In this document: positions 1 through 8,406 of the stretch, in pieces
Layout: every line of letters starts with the position of its first letter
Numbering within the stretch: the stretch's first letter is position 1
Assembly: GCA_051984675.1 (NCBI GenBank)
Contig: JBPYFK010000167.1
Coordinates: 62,001-126,000, forward strand
Origin: JBPYFK01 sp051984675
GTDB lineage: Bacteria; Actinomycetota; Actinomycetes; Mycobacteriales; Pseudonocardiaceae
Length of the DNA: 64,000 nucleotides
Reading direction: 5' to 3'
Translations under genes and position numbers: made by a program
Notes under the pieces: model-generated
Told to the model about the DNA's origin: nothing
The model's input: the letters and a program-made list of their open reading frames with translations, nothing else
Databases searched by the model: none

Positions 1-1
1 G

Positions 2-1222
2 AAGGTGGACGAGGTGGTGCTCCTGGGACGTGCGCTGCGGGACGGGCATACCAGCGTGGCCGGGCAACTCGCTGACGCACGCGAGGCCCGCGAGGACCGC
101 AATGCCTCCGCTCGCCTGCGTGACGACCGTGTTCGCGGCACCGTTGCCACCGCTTGTTGCGAACGCCCACGTCGCAGCGACTATGCGACGCGGACGTATG
201 CGCAACAGCAGTCCCTTGCGTTGCCGCCGCTGCCGACCACGACGATCGGCTCATTCCCGCAAACCGCTGACGTACGCAAAGCGCGGGCGGCGCTGGCCGA
301 CGGCACCGTGGACGAAGGCACCTACCGGCAACGGATACAGGACGAGATCGAACGCATCGTCCGCCTCCAGGAAGACATCGGCCTCGACGTGCTCGTCCAT
401 GGCGAGCCAGAGCGCAACGACATGGTTCAGTACTTCTCCGAACACTTGGAGGGGTTCGCCAGCACGTCCAACGGTTGGGTGCAGTCCTACGGCTCACGTT
501 GTGTACGTCCACCCATCTTGTTCGGCGACGTGTCCCGTCCCAAGCGGATCACGACGGAATGGGCGACGTTCGCGCAGAGCCTGACTCAAAGACCGGTCAA
601 GGGCATGCTGACCGGGCCGATCACCATCCTGGCGTGGTCTTTCGTGCGGGACGACCAACCACTCGCCGACACCGCTCGCCAGGTTGCGCTCGCGATCCGC
701 GATGAGGTTGTTGACCTGGAATCCGCAGGCATACGCATCGTGCAGGTCGACGAGCCGGCGTTGCGGGAACTGCTGCCCCTGCGCACCGAACAACGGCAGG
801 ACTATCTGCGGTGGGCGGTGGAATCGTTCCGGCTGGCCACCTCCAGTGTGGCGGACTCCACCCAGATCCATACCCACCTGTGCTATTCCGAGTTCGGTGA
901 TGTGATCGACGCGATCGTCGATCTCGATGCCGATGTCACCAGCCTCGAGGCGGCACGCTCGCGTATGGAGGTGCTCGGCGACCTCAACGCGGCTGGTTTC
1001 GCGCGCGGTGTCGGCCCGGGCGTCTACGACATCCACGCACCGCGTGTGCCCGACACGGACGAGGTCGAGAGCCTGGTACGAGCGGCCCTAGCCGCCGTGC
1101 CTGCAGGTCGGCTGTGGGTCAATCCCGACTGTGGCCTGAAGACCCGAGGCTACGCCGAGGTCGAGGACGCCCTTCGGAACATGGTGGCTGCCGCCGCGCG
1201 GGTGCGCGAGTCCTTGCGCTGA
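2..1222 (+). CDS. metE: Cobalamin-independent methionine synthase, C-terminal part (5' end outside window)
   Basis: Transfers a methyl group from 5-methyltetrahydropteroyl-glutamate to homocysteine, the last step of methionine synthesis, in the cytoplasm. The reading frame is open to the left edge, so only about the last 405 of the roughly 750 residues usual for MetE are present. The C-terminal catalytic domain opens at LPTTTIGSFPQT. The zinc ligands are recognisable: His and Cys in THLCYSEF, Glu in SLEAARS and Cys in VNPDCGLKTR. The preceding stretch matches the inter-domain linker in character. The gene runs into a palindromic repeat just after its stop. Family assignment is confident; the true start cannot be seen. 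Confidence 0.95.
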   Translation, partial: KVDEVVLLGRALRDGHTSVAGQLADAREAREDRNASARLRDDRVRGTVATACCERPRRSDYATRTYAQQQSLALPPLPTTTIGSFPQTADVRKARAALADGTVDEGTYRQRIQDEIERIVRLQEDIGLDVLVHGEPERNDMVQYFSEHLEGFASTSNGWVQSYGSRCVRPPILFGDVSRPKRITTEWATFAQSLTQRPVKGMLTGPITILAWSFVRDDQPLADTARQVALAIRDEVVDLESAGIRIVQVDEPALRELLPLRTEQRQDYLRWAVESFRLATSSVADSTQIHTHLCYSEFGDVIDAIVDLDADVTSLEAARSRMEVLGDLNAAGFARGVGPGVYDIHAPRVPDTDEVESLVRAALAAVPAGRLWVNPDCGLKTRGYAEVEDALRNMVAAAARVRESLR

Positions 1223-1231
1223 GAGGTGTGC

Positions 1232-1277
1232 AGTAAGGGAACATTTCGATCACCTGTGGCAGGAATGTTCCCTTACT
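1232..1277. repeat. Palindromic repeat, copy 1 (GGGAACAT variant)
   Basis: Two 14-base arms (1232-1245 and 1264-1277) are perfect inverted copies around an 18-base loop. It lies 10 bases after the metE stop and shares the AGTAAGGGAACW core with the other palindromes in this window. It can form a strong hairpin and could stop transcription, although no U-run follows. Confidence 0.75.
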
Positions 1278-1343
1278 CGCAGCAGGCAGCGGACACCGAG
1301 CCCGCCTCTGCAAACACTCAGAAATAGCTGGGAGAATTTGCAT

Positions 1344-2300
1344 GTGAACATTGAGCACGATCGAGTTGATGTCCGCGGTGTCCTCAGCTTCGTGCTGATC
1401 GCGTATCTCCCCGCATGGTTGATGACGCTTCCCATGTGGCTCACTGGGCAGGGACTGACCTGGACTTGGGCTCCCGTGGTCCTGGCAACCATGATGTTCA
1501 TGCCGGCGGTAGCCGGTTTCGTCGTCACGAAGTGGATCAGCCCAAGGCCCAGGAAACCACTACGCGTCACTGGTGTGACTAACCCGGGCGGCCTCAGGGC
1601 CTGGTGGCGGTACGGGTTGATCGCCTGGTTTGGCCCGCCGCTGATCATGCTGATCGCCCTGGGCGTCGGTTACATGCTGAATGTCTATGATGCCGACTGG
1701 ACCGGGTTCTCTGGGCTCGCAGAACAGATCAAGTACGTCTCGCCTTCTTTCCTGGGCAAGCCCATCGCCGTAGTGGCGATGGGCTACGTTGGCCAAGTCT
1801 TTCTCACGGGGTGGCTCAACGTAATCCCGGCGTTCGGCGAGGAAGGCGGGTGGCGTGGGTATCTGCTACCTGCCTTGCTGCCCCTGGGGCAACCGGGGGC
1901 TTTCCTCGTCTCAGGGGCGCTTTGGGGCTTGTGGCACGGGCCGCTGCTCGTCCTCGGATACGACTATCCGAATGTGCCGGTGGTTGTCGCGTTCATCATG
2001 ATGGTCTGTTTCTGTGGCCTCGTGGGGACGCTGCTCGGATGGCTACGCTTGGCTTCGAGAAGCGTGTGGCCTTCTGCCATCGCGCACGGTTTCCTCAACG
2101 CGTCCGCAGGACTGTCCACTGTGTTCAGCTCCGCGAGGACACCAGTCGACAACGCGTCGGTGGGGCTACTCGGTTGGACTGGCTGGCTGGTCATCATCGT
2201 CATCATCCTGTTGCTGATCATGCTCGGCAAGCTGCCAGTCGAGCTTCCTGCCCAGCGCGAAGGAATTTCCCGTGGGGTGCCCCGTCGCAGCCGAAAGTAA
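1344..2300 (+). CDS. CPBP family intramembrane metalloprotease
   Basis: Predicted multi-spanning membrane protein of the CAAX-protease/bacteriocin-immunity (CPBP, Abi) family. The three family motifs are present: EEGGWRGYL (the EExxxR glutamates), the His in WGLWHGPLL, and the later His in IAHGFLNA. About eight hydrophobic segments cover most of the protein. The GTG at 1344 is chosen because GGGAG at 1330-1334 sits at a good distance; a TTG at 1338 is the in-frame alternative. It stands alone between two palindromic repeats and is convergent with the PBP gene. Substrate unknown; members elsewhere process prenylated or secreted proteins or confer peptide immunity. Confidence 0.85.
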   Translation: MNIEHDRVDVRGVLSFVLIAYLPAWLMTLPMWLTGQGLTWTWAPVVLATMMFMPAVAGFVVTKWISPRPRKPLRVTGVTNPGGLRAWWRYGLIAWFGPPLIMLIALGVGYMLNVYDADWTGFSGLAEQIKYVSPSFLGKPIAVVAMGYVGQVFLTGWLNVIPAFGEEGGWRGYLLPALLPLGQPGAFLVSGALWGLWHGPLLVLGYDYPNVPVVVAFIMMVCFCGLVGTLLGWLRLASRSVWPSAIAHGFLNASAGLSTVFSSARTPVDNASVGLLGWTGWLVIIVIILLLIMLGKLPVELPAQREGISRGVPRRSRK

Positions 2301-2347
2301 CTGCGCGACTGATGCCCTGGTTGGCGAGCGCCCGCGCCGGGGCCCAG

Positions 2348-2397
2348 CCAGTAAGGGAACTTTCCTTTCAGCGGTGACAGGGAAGTTCCCTTACTGG
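2348..2397. repeat. Palindromic repeat, copy 2
   Basis: 15-base perfect arms (2348-2362 and 2383-2397) with a 20-base centre that is itself partly self-complementary. It sits between the convergent ends of the protease gene (2300) and the PBP gene (2409), so it could serve as a bidirectional terminator. Core GTAAGGGAACTT matches the other copies. Confidence 0.75.
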
Positions 2398-2408
2398 CAC
2401 CGGGCCCG

Positions 2409-4562
2409 CTACTGCGGGCGGGGAGCCGGCGCCGGAGCGGCGGCTGGCCCCGGCGGCAGCGGGGGCGGAGCTGCGGGTATGCCCGGCAGCGGGAGCACGG
2501 GCAGTCCCTCGTGGATCTTCATCATGGCGTCGTACCAGGTGCGAGCCGGCACCTTGCCGCCGTAGATGTTGCCGCCGCTCTTGCCGCACAAGTAGGGCGG
2601 ACTGTCACCGCCACCGTCGCAGATCCCCTGGGGACTGTCACCGTCGGCGTAGGTCAGCACGGCAGCCGCCATGTTTGGCGTCGCCCCCAGGAACGCCGCC
2701 GACTTGTGTTCCTCAGTCGTCCCGGTCTTCCCCATGATCGGACGGTTCCATCGCGCGGCCTCGGCCGCTGAGTGTGACGTACCGCCGGGTTGATCATCCT
2801 TGCTGAGCCCTTGCGCGAGTTGACCCGCGACCTGCGGGCTCAACGCCCGCTCACAGGGGGCCTCCGGGAGGGGGACGACATCGCCGTGCCGATCTCGTAT
2901 CTCCTCGACCGGTGTCGGAGGGCACCAGGTACCCCCGCTCATGATCGTCGCCGCGACATTCGACAGTTCGAGAACGCTGGTGGGGGTGTATCCGAGCGTG
3001 AACGCCCCGAAGTTGCCCTTCTTGACGGCTGCCCCTTGAGCCGGACCGTTCGAGCCGTCCGGTTCCAGCGGCGCGCCGCTGGTGTTCACCTTGGTGATGC
3101 TGTCACGCATGCCCAGCCGCGTTGCCATGTCAACAACATTGTTGAGGCCGACCTTCTCTTCCAGCGGAATGAACGCGGTGTTCGGCGATGTGGCCAGCGC
3201 CATCTGCAACGTACGCGGCCCGGGGTTCACCCCTTGAGCGTTTCCTACCGTGTAAGGAGCCTCTCCGTTTTTGTACACCTTGGAACTGTAGGTCGGCGGC
3301 ACGTCCATCATGTCATTGATGGTCATGCCCCCTTCGAGTGCGGCGGCCGCTGTAAACACCTTGTAGACCGACCCGGCGCCGAACGGCTGGACCTTGCTGA
3401 CGATGTCGTACGCCGTCTGTCCTTGGCTCGCGTCGTCACCGAAGTCCCGGTTAGCGACGAGGGCCCGCACCTTGTGCTTGGCCGTTCCTGGTTGAACGAC
3501 GGCCATCGCGTTGGCGATGCCCCTTGTCTGTTTGGGCACCTGTTTCATCGCAGCTTGTTTGGCGGCCACGCTGGCCTTGCGGTCTAAGGTCGTGCGGATC
3601 GTGTAGCCGCCCTGCTTGAGTGTCTTCGGACTGATGCCCGCTCGTTTCAGGTAGTCGGCAACGTACGTGCAGAAGAACCCGTCGGTCGTGGTGTCACCAA
3701 CGCCGACACATCCGTTTGCTGGCCGCCCCAGGGGTGACAGCACTCCCAGCGGCTCCTGCTTCGCCTTCTCCGCATCCTGCTTGGTGATCCGCAGGTTGTT
3801 GTGCGGGTCGGCCATCAGGTCGATGACGAGGTTGCGTCGCTGCTTCGCCTGTTGCGGGTTGGTATCCGGGTTCAGCGCACCCGGCTCGTTGACGATCGCG
3901 GCCAGCAGCGCTGCCTGGGAAACGGTCAGCTTGTCCGGTGGTTTACCGAAATAGGTCTGGGCGGCGGCCCCCACGCCGAAGGTCTGGTTCCCGAACGGCA
4001 CCACGTTGAGGTAGGCCGAGAGGATCTGGTCCTTGGTCATCGTGCGCTCAAGCTCGACCGCGATCCGCGCCTCGCGCAGCTTGCGCGCGAGCGTGGTCGC
4101 CTTGGCCTGTTCGGCTTGCGCCTCGGTCTGAGCGCTGACATGCACCAGGTAGTTCTTCACATACTGCTGAGTGATGGTCGACGCGCCTTGCAGGCTGCCG
4201 CCGCCGGCGTTGGTTACCACTGCGCGCAGCGTGCCCTGCCAGTCCACCCCGCCGTGATCCCAGAATCGTTTGTCTTCGACGGCAGTGATGGCGGCTTTCA
4301 TCGCGACCGGGATACGCTCCGGTGGCGTTTCCACCCGGTAGTCGTCGTAGAAGTAGGCGATCGGCGCGCCGTCGGAGTCTGTAACGGTGGAAACGAGCGG
4401 CATGTCCCGCTGGGCCAGGTGCGAGGACATTCTGCTCAACGCGGTCGAGGTGTTGTTGACCATCGCTCCGGCGCCCACGGCCACGGGCATGATCAGGCTG
4501 GCGACCAGCACGCCCCCCAGGACGCACAGCCCGAGAAACCTCAAGAAGCCCCCGCTGCGCAC
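2409..4562 (-). CDS. Class A penicillin-binding protein (glycosyltransferase/transpeptidase)
   Basis: Bifunctional peptidoglycan synthase anchored in the membrane by one N-terminal segment (FLGLCVLGGVLVASLIMPVA), acting outside the cell. The GT51 glycosyltransferase domain shows AVEDKRFWDHGG (catalytic Glu), QGASTITQQYVKN and the later elements of the fold. The transpeptidase domain has the SVYK serine motif, SPN and KTGTTEEHK. The C-terminus is a Pro/Ala-rich tail, common in actinobacterial PonA-like proteins. I prefer the GTG at 4562 because GAAGGG precedes it by seven bases and puts the membrane segment at the N-terminus; a GTG at 4616 lacks any ribosome site. About 717 residues, normal for the family. 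Confidence 0.9.
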   Translation of the reverse strand: MRSGGFLRFLGLCVLGGVLVASLIMPVAVGAGAMVNNTSTALSRMSSHLAQRDMPLVSTVTDSDGAPIAYFYDDYRVETPPERIPVAMKAAITAVEDKRFWDHGGVDWQGTLRAVVTNAGGGSLQGASTITQQYVKNYLVHVSAQTEAQAEQAKATTLARKLREARIAVELERTMTKDQILSAYLNVVPFGNQTFGVGAAAQTYFGKPPDKLTVSQAALLAAIVNEPGALNPDTNPQQAKQRRNLVIDLMADPHNNLRITKQDAEKAKQEPLGVLSPLGRPANGCVGVGDTTTDGFFCTYVADYLKRAGISPKTLKQGGYTIRTTLDRKASVAAKQAAMKQVPKQTRGIANAMAVVQPGTAKHKVRALVANRDFGDDASQGQTAYDIVSKVQPFGAGSVYKVFTAAAALEGGMTINDMMDVPPTYSSKVYKNGEAPYTVGNAQGVNPGPRTLQMALATSPNTAFIPLEEKVGLNNVVDMATRLGMRDSITKVNTSGAPLEPDGSNGPAQGAAVKKGNFGAFTLGYTPTSVLELSNVAATIMSGGTWCPPTPVEEIRDRHGDVVPLPEAPCERALSPQVAGQLAQGLSKDDQPGGTSHSAAEAARWNRPIMGKTGTTEEHKSAAFLGATPNMAAAVLTYADGDSPQGICDGGGDSPPYLCGKSGGNIYGGKVPARTWYDAMMKIHEGLPVLPLPGIPAAPPPLPPGPAAAPAPAPRPQ

Positions 4563-4672
4563 GCAAATCCCTTCGACTCGACGAACGTGGATTGATGAGC
4601 TCGCATTTCGCGTCACGACAACCGTTCTGGCGAGCTATCAGGGAACTTGATATCACACGAACGATTGACAAT

Positions 4673-4698
4673 CGCATTAGACCGAATGGGCTAATGCG
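4673..4698. promoter_or_regulatory. Perfect inverted repeat in the divergent PBP / small-protein intergenic region
   Basis: CGCATTAG (4673-4680) and CTAATGCG (4691-4698) are perfect 8-base arms with a 10-base spacer, directly after a TTGACA hexamer (4665-4670). The surrounding 4610-4740 is noticeably richer in A+T than the genes on both sides, as expected of a promoter region. It is a candidate operator; no regulator can be assigned. Confidence 0.4.
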
Positions 4699-4848
4699 CA
4701 TTCTTGGTTACCGTTTGCGATTCCCAAGAGCGTGCCGCGCTTCGCATTCTGGTCCGTTGCCGGACCGACTGTCCCGCCTCATCCCTACACTTGGTGATCA
4801 CGACGCGACCGAACGGCGACAATGGTCGGGAAGTAAGGAGGAGGAAGG

Positions 4849-5241
4849 ATGACGGACCCCGTACTCGATCCGATCATGCAGTCCCTCGCGAGCGCCCTCG
4901 CTGGCCAGGCAGCGAGCACGCTGACCGCTGCCGGCAAGAAGGCCCTGGAGATGGTGCGCGACCTGGTAAGCCGGAAGGCGGCTGACGATCCCCGAACGCA
5001 TGCCGCGTTGGAGGCCGCCGAGGACCGTGAGCCCGATCACCCCAAAGTCAAAGCCCTGGCCAAGCGGCTTGATCAGCTGGCCGCGCAGGACCCCACCTTC
5101 GGCCAAGAGCTCCGCGCGGCTGGGGAGGTGCTCCACGAGGAGCTCAGCGCTACCACCGGCGGCGTGGTGAACAAGAACTCAGGGCAGGCCAACACAGTCG
5201 TACAAGGTCACACGTTCGGCAACATCACGTTCAACTCGTGA
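4849..5241 (+). CDS. Small protein with C-terminal amyloid-signalling-like (BASS/RHIM-like) motif
   Basis: 130-residue soluble protein preceded by a very strong ribosome site (AAGGAGGAGGAAGG). Residues 1 to about 105 are alanine-rich and predicted helical, with a conserved-looking 'QDPTFGQELRAAGEVL' end. The last 25 residues switch to a polar, Gly/Asn-rich stretch: NKNSG, then TVVQG, then FGNITFN. This G-x(n)-VVQ-x(n)-G-[NDH]-[IV] pattern is how I remember the short prion-like motifs at the C-terminus of actinobacterial effector proteins (BASS), related to fungal and animal RHIM motifs. Such proteins usually pair with an NLR-type receptor; none lies nearby. The assignment is by eye, so moderate. 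Confidence 0.6.
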   Translation: MTDPVLDPIMQSLASALAGQAASTLTAAGKKALEMVRDLVSRKAADDPRTHAALEAAEDREPDHPKVKALAKRLDQLAAQDPTFGQELRAAGEVLHEELSATTGGVVNKNSGQANTVVQGHTFGNITFNS

Positions 5242-5305
5242 CACGCTCTGGAGCCAAGTGAGCGGTACACGATCACAGCCGGGCGTCAAACACTCCCTTG
5301 CAGCG

Positions 5306-5815
5306 TCATTTGCCCTGGTCAGCGGCGTTCAGTTCGGCGAGGTAGCTGTTATAGGCGGCGAGTTCTGGATCTTCGTCGGCAGTGACCGGGGGCGCCGGCG
5401 GTGGCACTGTCGGTCGTTTGCTCGTTCGCTGCCGGTGAGGATGTTGACGCTGTGGAGCATCGGCGTCGGTCGCCGAGTTCGGGCGGGCTACCACCGTGCT
5501 TGTACTCGCCGGGGCCGCGCGGCCGGCGGCTGAGGTGTCATCGAGCGCACCATCGTCCGGCCCGGCACCTCCGGGCGAACCGGTTTCTGCCTGCGTCACG
5601 CGTTCGAGTTCGAGCCGTGCGAGCCGGTACCAGAGGAAGAGCGCGAACAGTCCGAACAACGGCCATTGCAGCGCGTAACCGAGGTTCTGGAAGCTTCCCC
5701 CAGCCTCGTGCGCACGGTCCCACTGCCACCGAGCCAGGAAGCCGGTGGCGATCGTGGCCGCGACGAACGACAGGTGGAGCAAGATCCACCGTGGCGTCAG
5801 GAGGATGCGCTTCAC
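5306..5815 (-). CDS. Two-TM conserved actinobacterial membrane protein
   Basis: About 169 residues. The N-terminal half reads LLTPRWILLHLSFV..., then a WQWDRA motif, and has two hydrophobic segments (roughly 8-30 and 45-63) that resemble the N-terminal hairpin of SURF1-type proteins but lack the rest of that family. The C-terminal half is a disordered Pro/Ala/Thr-rich tail ending in DPELAAYNSYLAELN, a conserved-looking closing helix. GTG at 5815 (V-K-R-I-L-L) is chosen because the upstream in-frame ATG at 5911 lies inside a palindromic repeat. Function unknown. Confidence 0.65.
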   Translation of the reverse strand: MKRILLTPRWILLHLSFVAATIATGFLARWQWDRAHEAGGSFQNLGYALQWPLFGLFALFLWYRLARLELERVTQAETGSPGGAGPDDGALDDTSAAGRAAPASTSTVVARPNSATDADAPQRQHPHRQRTSKRPTVPPPAPPVTADEDPELAAYNSYLAELNAADQGK

Positions 5816-5900
5816 CTGCCCGATTGTAGGGGCGTCGCGGAACCGCTGAACGCGGCTGCCGTGGCCAGGTGCTCGTTCGCCTGGCGGGGCAGGTGGGGCC

Positions 5901-5958
5901 GGTGGCAGCAAGGGAACTTTCCTGTCACCTCTGACAGGAAAGTTCCCTTGCTGCCACC
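5901..5958. repeat. Palindromic repeat, copy 3 (27-bp perfect arms)
   Basis: Arms 5901-5927 and 5932-5958 are perfectly complementary over 27 bases around the 4-base loop CCTC. Each arm contains the unit GCAAGGGAACTTTCCTGTCA. It lies between genes that point away from each other, so it is not simply a terminator of a convergent pair. Confidence 0.85.
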
Positions 5959-6146
5959 ACGCTGCGGCGATCGCGCGAGCGCGGTGCGAGCAGGCCAGAG
6001 GGCTACATCAACAATCACCCAGATGGTCGCACGGAGACTGGCGCCAGCGATTGCCGCTTCGCACGGCAGTTCGATATGGTTTTCGTGTTGTTGTCATGAC
6101 AGCCTATTCGTCGGTCTGACGGGGCTGAACCAAAGAGGTGCACGAA

Positions 6147-6878
6147 ATGCCGGAAGCACGCCCGCTGTCGTCTGATGACGTCCGCGAACTCCGAAAGGAA
6201 CTCACAGCCGGAACTACTCCTACGGTGTGGTTCACCGCGTCGGCGGTTGGCGTGCAGGAAGGGCGCTCCGGCAAGGTCGTCGCCTTGGACGATTCAGAAG
6301 AAGGCGACTTCATTCAAGTACGTCCAGCGGGCTCAAAAGACGTGCTCTCATTCTCCGCGGGAGAGGTAACCGTGGTTAAGCCACCGCGCAAGCGCAAGGA
6401 GGAACCGACCGAGGTACCTCGAAGGCAGGCGCCGAAGCGGCCGACCACGTCCGGCTCCGCCTCGGAAGCCGCGAAGGTGGCACCCGAGCGGAAGTCCGGT
6501 ACGCAAGGGCAAGGGAAGACTTCGGCGCGCACGTCTGAGGGCGCGTCAGCCTCATCAAGTGTGACGGCGGCGGGCAAGAGTGGAACGTCGGAGTCCCGTA
6601 GAAAGGCGCGTCAACCAGTAACCGCCACCGTGACGTTGACCGCGACGCCGGAGGGACAGTGGACCGTCGAGGTTGTGGCAGGTAAGAAACGCACGCTGCG
6701 CCCCCTACCGGTGCCAGCCTCGGCGGTGGCGCAAGCCGCCAAGGTGCTTCACGAGGACGTGGCGAATGCCGTCGAGCCACTCCTCGAAGCGGCACGTGAG
6801 CAGCAACGCACGAAGGTTGAACAGCTTCAGCAGGAACTGGCCAACGCCCAGCGACTTCTCGACGACCTCAAAGGCTGA
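6147..6878 (+). CDS. Conserved actinobacterial protein of unknown function (DUF6319-like) with C-terminal coiled coil
   Basis: 243 residues. The N-terminal ~75 residues (LSSDDVRELRKEL, TPTVWFTASAVGV, GDFIQVRP) form a compact, conserved-looking domain that I associate from memory with DUF6319. A low-complexity Lys/Ser/Thr-rich linker follows (about 80-155), then a beta-rich segment (VTATVTLTATPEGQWTVEV) and a heptad-like C-terminal helix (EQQRTKVEQLQQELANAQRLL). ATG at 6147 follows AAAGAGG at nine bases; the GTG at 6138 overlaps that site. The basic linker suggests nucleic-acid or nucleoid association, which is only inference. Confidence 0.7.
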   Translation: MPEARPLSSDDVRELRKELTAGTTPTVWFTASAVGVQEGRSGKVVALDDSEEGDFIQVRPAGSKDVLSFSAGEVTVVKPPRKRKEEPTEVPRRQAPKRPTTSGSASEAAKVAPERKSGTQGQGKTSARTSEGASASSSVTAAGKSGTSESRRKARQPVTATVTLTATPEGQWTVEVVAGKKRTLRPLPVPASAVAQAAKVLHEDVANAVEPLLEAAREQQRTKVEQLQQELANAQRLLDDLKG

Positions 6879-6944
6879 TCCCCGCTTCGGGTGGTGTGAA
6901 CGAGGAGGCCTCGGGCAGAGGCGTCTTGACTGCAGGCGAGCGGG

Positions 6945-7000
6945 CTGACAGCAAGGGAACTTTCCTGTCACCTCTGACAGGAAAGTTCCCTTGCTGTCAG
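6945..7000. repeat. Palindromic repeat, copy 4 (26-bp perfect arms)
   Basis: Arms 6945-6970 and 6975-7000 are perfectly complementary around the same CCTC loop as copy 3, and the inner 21 bases of each arm are identical to copy 3. The outer bases differ (CTGACA here, GGTGG there) yet remain complementary, meaning the pairing is preserved while the sequence changes. Confidence 0.85.
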
Positions 7001-7277
7001 ACGACGCTCGATCGGGTGGCGTCGCGCGAAGCGGCTCAAGATCGGCTTCGCGGACTCCGATGTCGGGCGAGTTAGTCGTCCACCACCACGGCTTGCTGTG
7101 GCTCGGTCAAGCCCGGTCCAGGCGCGGGCATCCCCGGCCGGACTCGGCGAAACCGCGGGTATGGGCGGCTCGCTGGGTTCCGGCCGCCGGTGGAGCATCA
7201 CGGCAACCGGTGCTGGGCTGGACCCAGATGCCTGACAAGGACACGACGCACACCATGCAGATCGAGGAGAGCTGATC

Positions 7278-8144
7278 TTGCGCCCCTGGACCACGCGCAC
7301 GTTGCAGGCCGCCGTTGTGGCCGCAGGGTTCGCCGCCGCCGGGACCGGAACCGCTACGGCTACACCGGCCCCTACTACTCCGATGCCTGATCTGAGCAAA
7401 GTCCCCGACTTTGTCGGTTTCAAGGCCCCGGTGAACACCTGTCAAACCCCGCCGGGGCTCCGCTACGGGCGGGAGAAGGTGCCCTGCGCCGATTTGGAGG
7501 TCAACACCCAGTCGCCGAACGTGATCAAGAAGGTCGGCGCGGACATCGCCACAACGAGCTACGGCGTGGCGGACGAGTTGCGGGACGGCAAGCCGCTGCT
7601 GGCACCCGGCAAGCCGAATCGCATGCTGGGCCATGCCTTCGGCGAGGCGGCGCGGCTTGAGCACATGGCGAAGACTCGCCCGGACGTCAACAGCGACCTG
7701 GACGCGAACTACACCGGGGTGCTCGACGACCACTCCGCGGAGGGCGGGCTGCTCAAGGCACACGTCTGGCCGCGCGGTCCGCACCACGACGGCTTCTCCG
7801 CCGCGGACACCGCAGCCGACCTGACCCTGGCCCGCGGGTACAAGGTGGAACCGCTGGCGAGCCCGGTGGGCGCCGTCGCGCCCGCACTGGAGAACAACCC
7901 GCTGCAGACCAACGGCGCCCCGGTGACCCTGCCGAAGGTGGAGCAGGTGCTGCCGGCCACCAAGCAGGTTCCCGAGGTGCCGCGGTTGGAGAACGGCCTC
8001 GCCGACACGGCGAAGCAGGCGCCGGACGCCGTCGCTGGAACCCCGCGGGCGCTGAATCCGCAGGCCACGCTGGGCAAGGTCACCGGGAACCTGCCCAGCG
8101 CCCCCTTGGCTGGCGACGTGACCAACGCCCTGCCGCTGAACTGA
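7278..8144 (+). CDS. Secreted protein of unknown function
   Basis: 288 residues with an N-terminal signal peptide (MRPWTTRTLQAAVVAAGFAA, then ATATPA cleavage region). The mature part starts with a two-cysteine loop (NTCQTPPGLRYGREKVPC), which may form a disulfide. A central HMAKTRPDVNSDLDANYTG / HVWPRGPHHDGF region follows, then a long Pro/Ala/Val-rich tail that looks disordered (LPKVEQVLPATKQVPEVPRL). TTG at 7278 is preceded by GAGGAG at ten bases. I do not recognise a catalytic domain. The tail resembles cell-wall-spanning linkers of actinomycete surface proteins; this is inference. Confidence 0.7.
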   Translation: MRPWTTRTLQAAVVAAGFAAAGTGTATATPAPTTPMPDLSKVPDFVGFKAPVNTCQTPPGLRYGREKVPCADLEVNTQSPNVIKKVGADIATTSYGVADELRDGKPLLAPGKPNRMLGHAFGEAARLEHMAKTRPDVNSDLDANYTGVLDDHSAEGGLLKAHVWPRGPHHDGFSAADTAADLTLARGYKVEPLASPVGAVAPALENNPLQTNGAPVTLPKVEQVLPATKQVPEVPRLENGLADTAKQAPDAVAGTPRALNPQATLGKVTGNLPSAPLAGDVTNALPLN

Positions 8145-8172
8145 GCATCCTCCACCGATCACAGGTGCCGTT

Positions 8173-8197
8173 CTGGAACGCTGTCACAGCGTTCCAG
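8173..8197. terminator. Hairpin after the secreted-protein gene
   Basis: CTGGAACGCTG (8173-8183) and CAGCGTTCCAG (8187-8197) are perfect 11-base arms with a 3-base loop, 28 bases after the stop codon of the secreted protein gene. There is no T-run. Confidence 0.55.
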
Positions 8198-8221
8198 AGC
8201 AGCGCGTCCACAAAGGACTGT

Positions 8222-8244
8222 GGTGACCGTCCACATGGGTCACC
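8222..8244. promoter_or_regulatory. Inverted repeat upstream of the small secreted protein
   Basis: GGTGACC (8222-8228) and GGTCACC (8238-8244) form perfect 7-base arms about 160 bases upstream of the next gene. It could be a regulator site or part of a promoter region; no clear -35/-10 pair was identified. Confidence 0.25.
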
Positions 8245-8406
8245 TAATAGTGTCAACTCAGCGCGAAACCGGCGAACCAGTTCGACTTCGGCGGGGGCGA
8301 TGAGCAAGACTCTTGCGCGCCTCGCCGTTGATGCGACCCCGTCCAGGCTGATCGCCGGCGAGCGCGACAAGACCCGTTATTCACCACGGACTAAGGAGAA
8401 ACCGAA

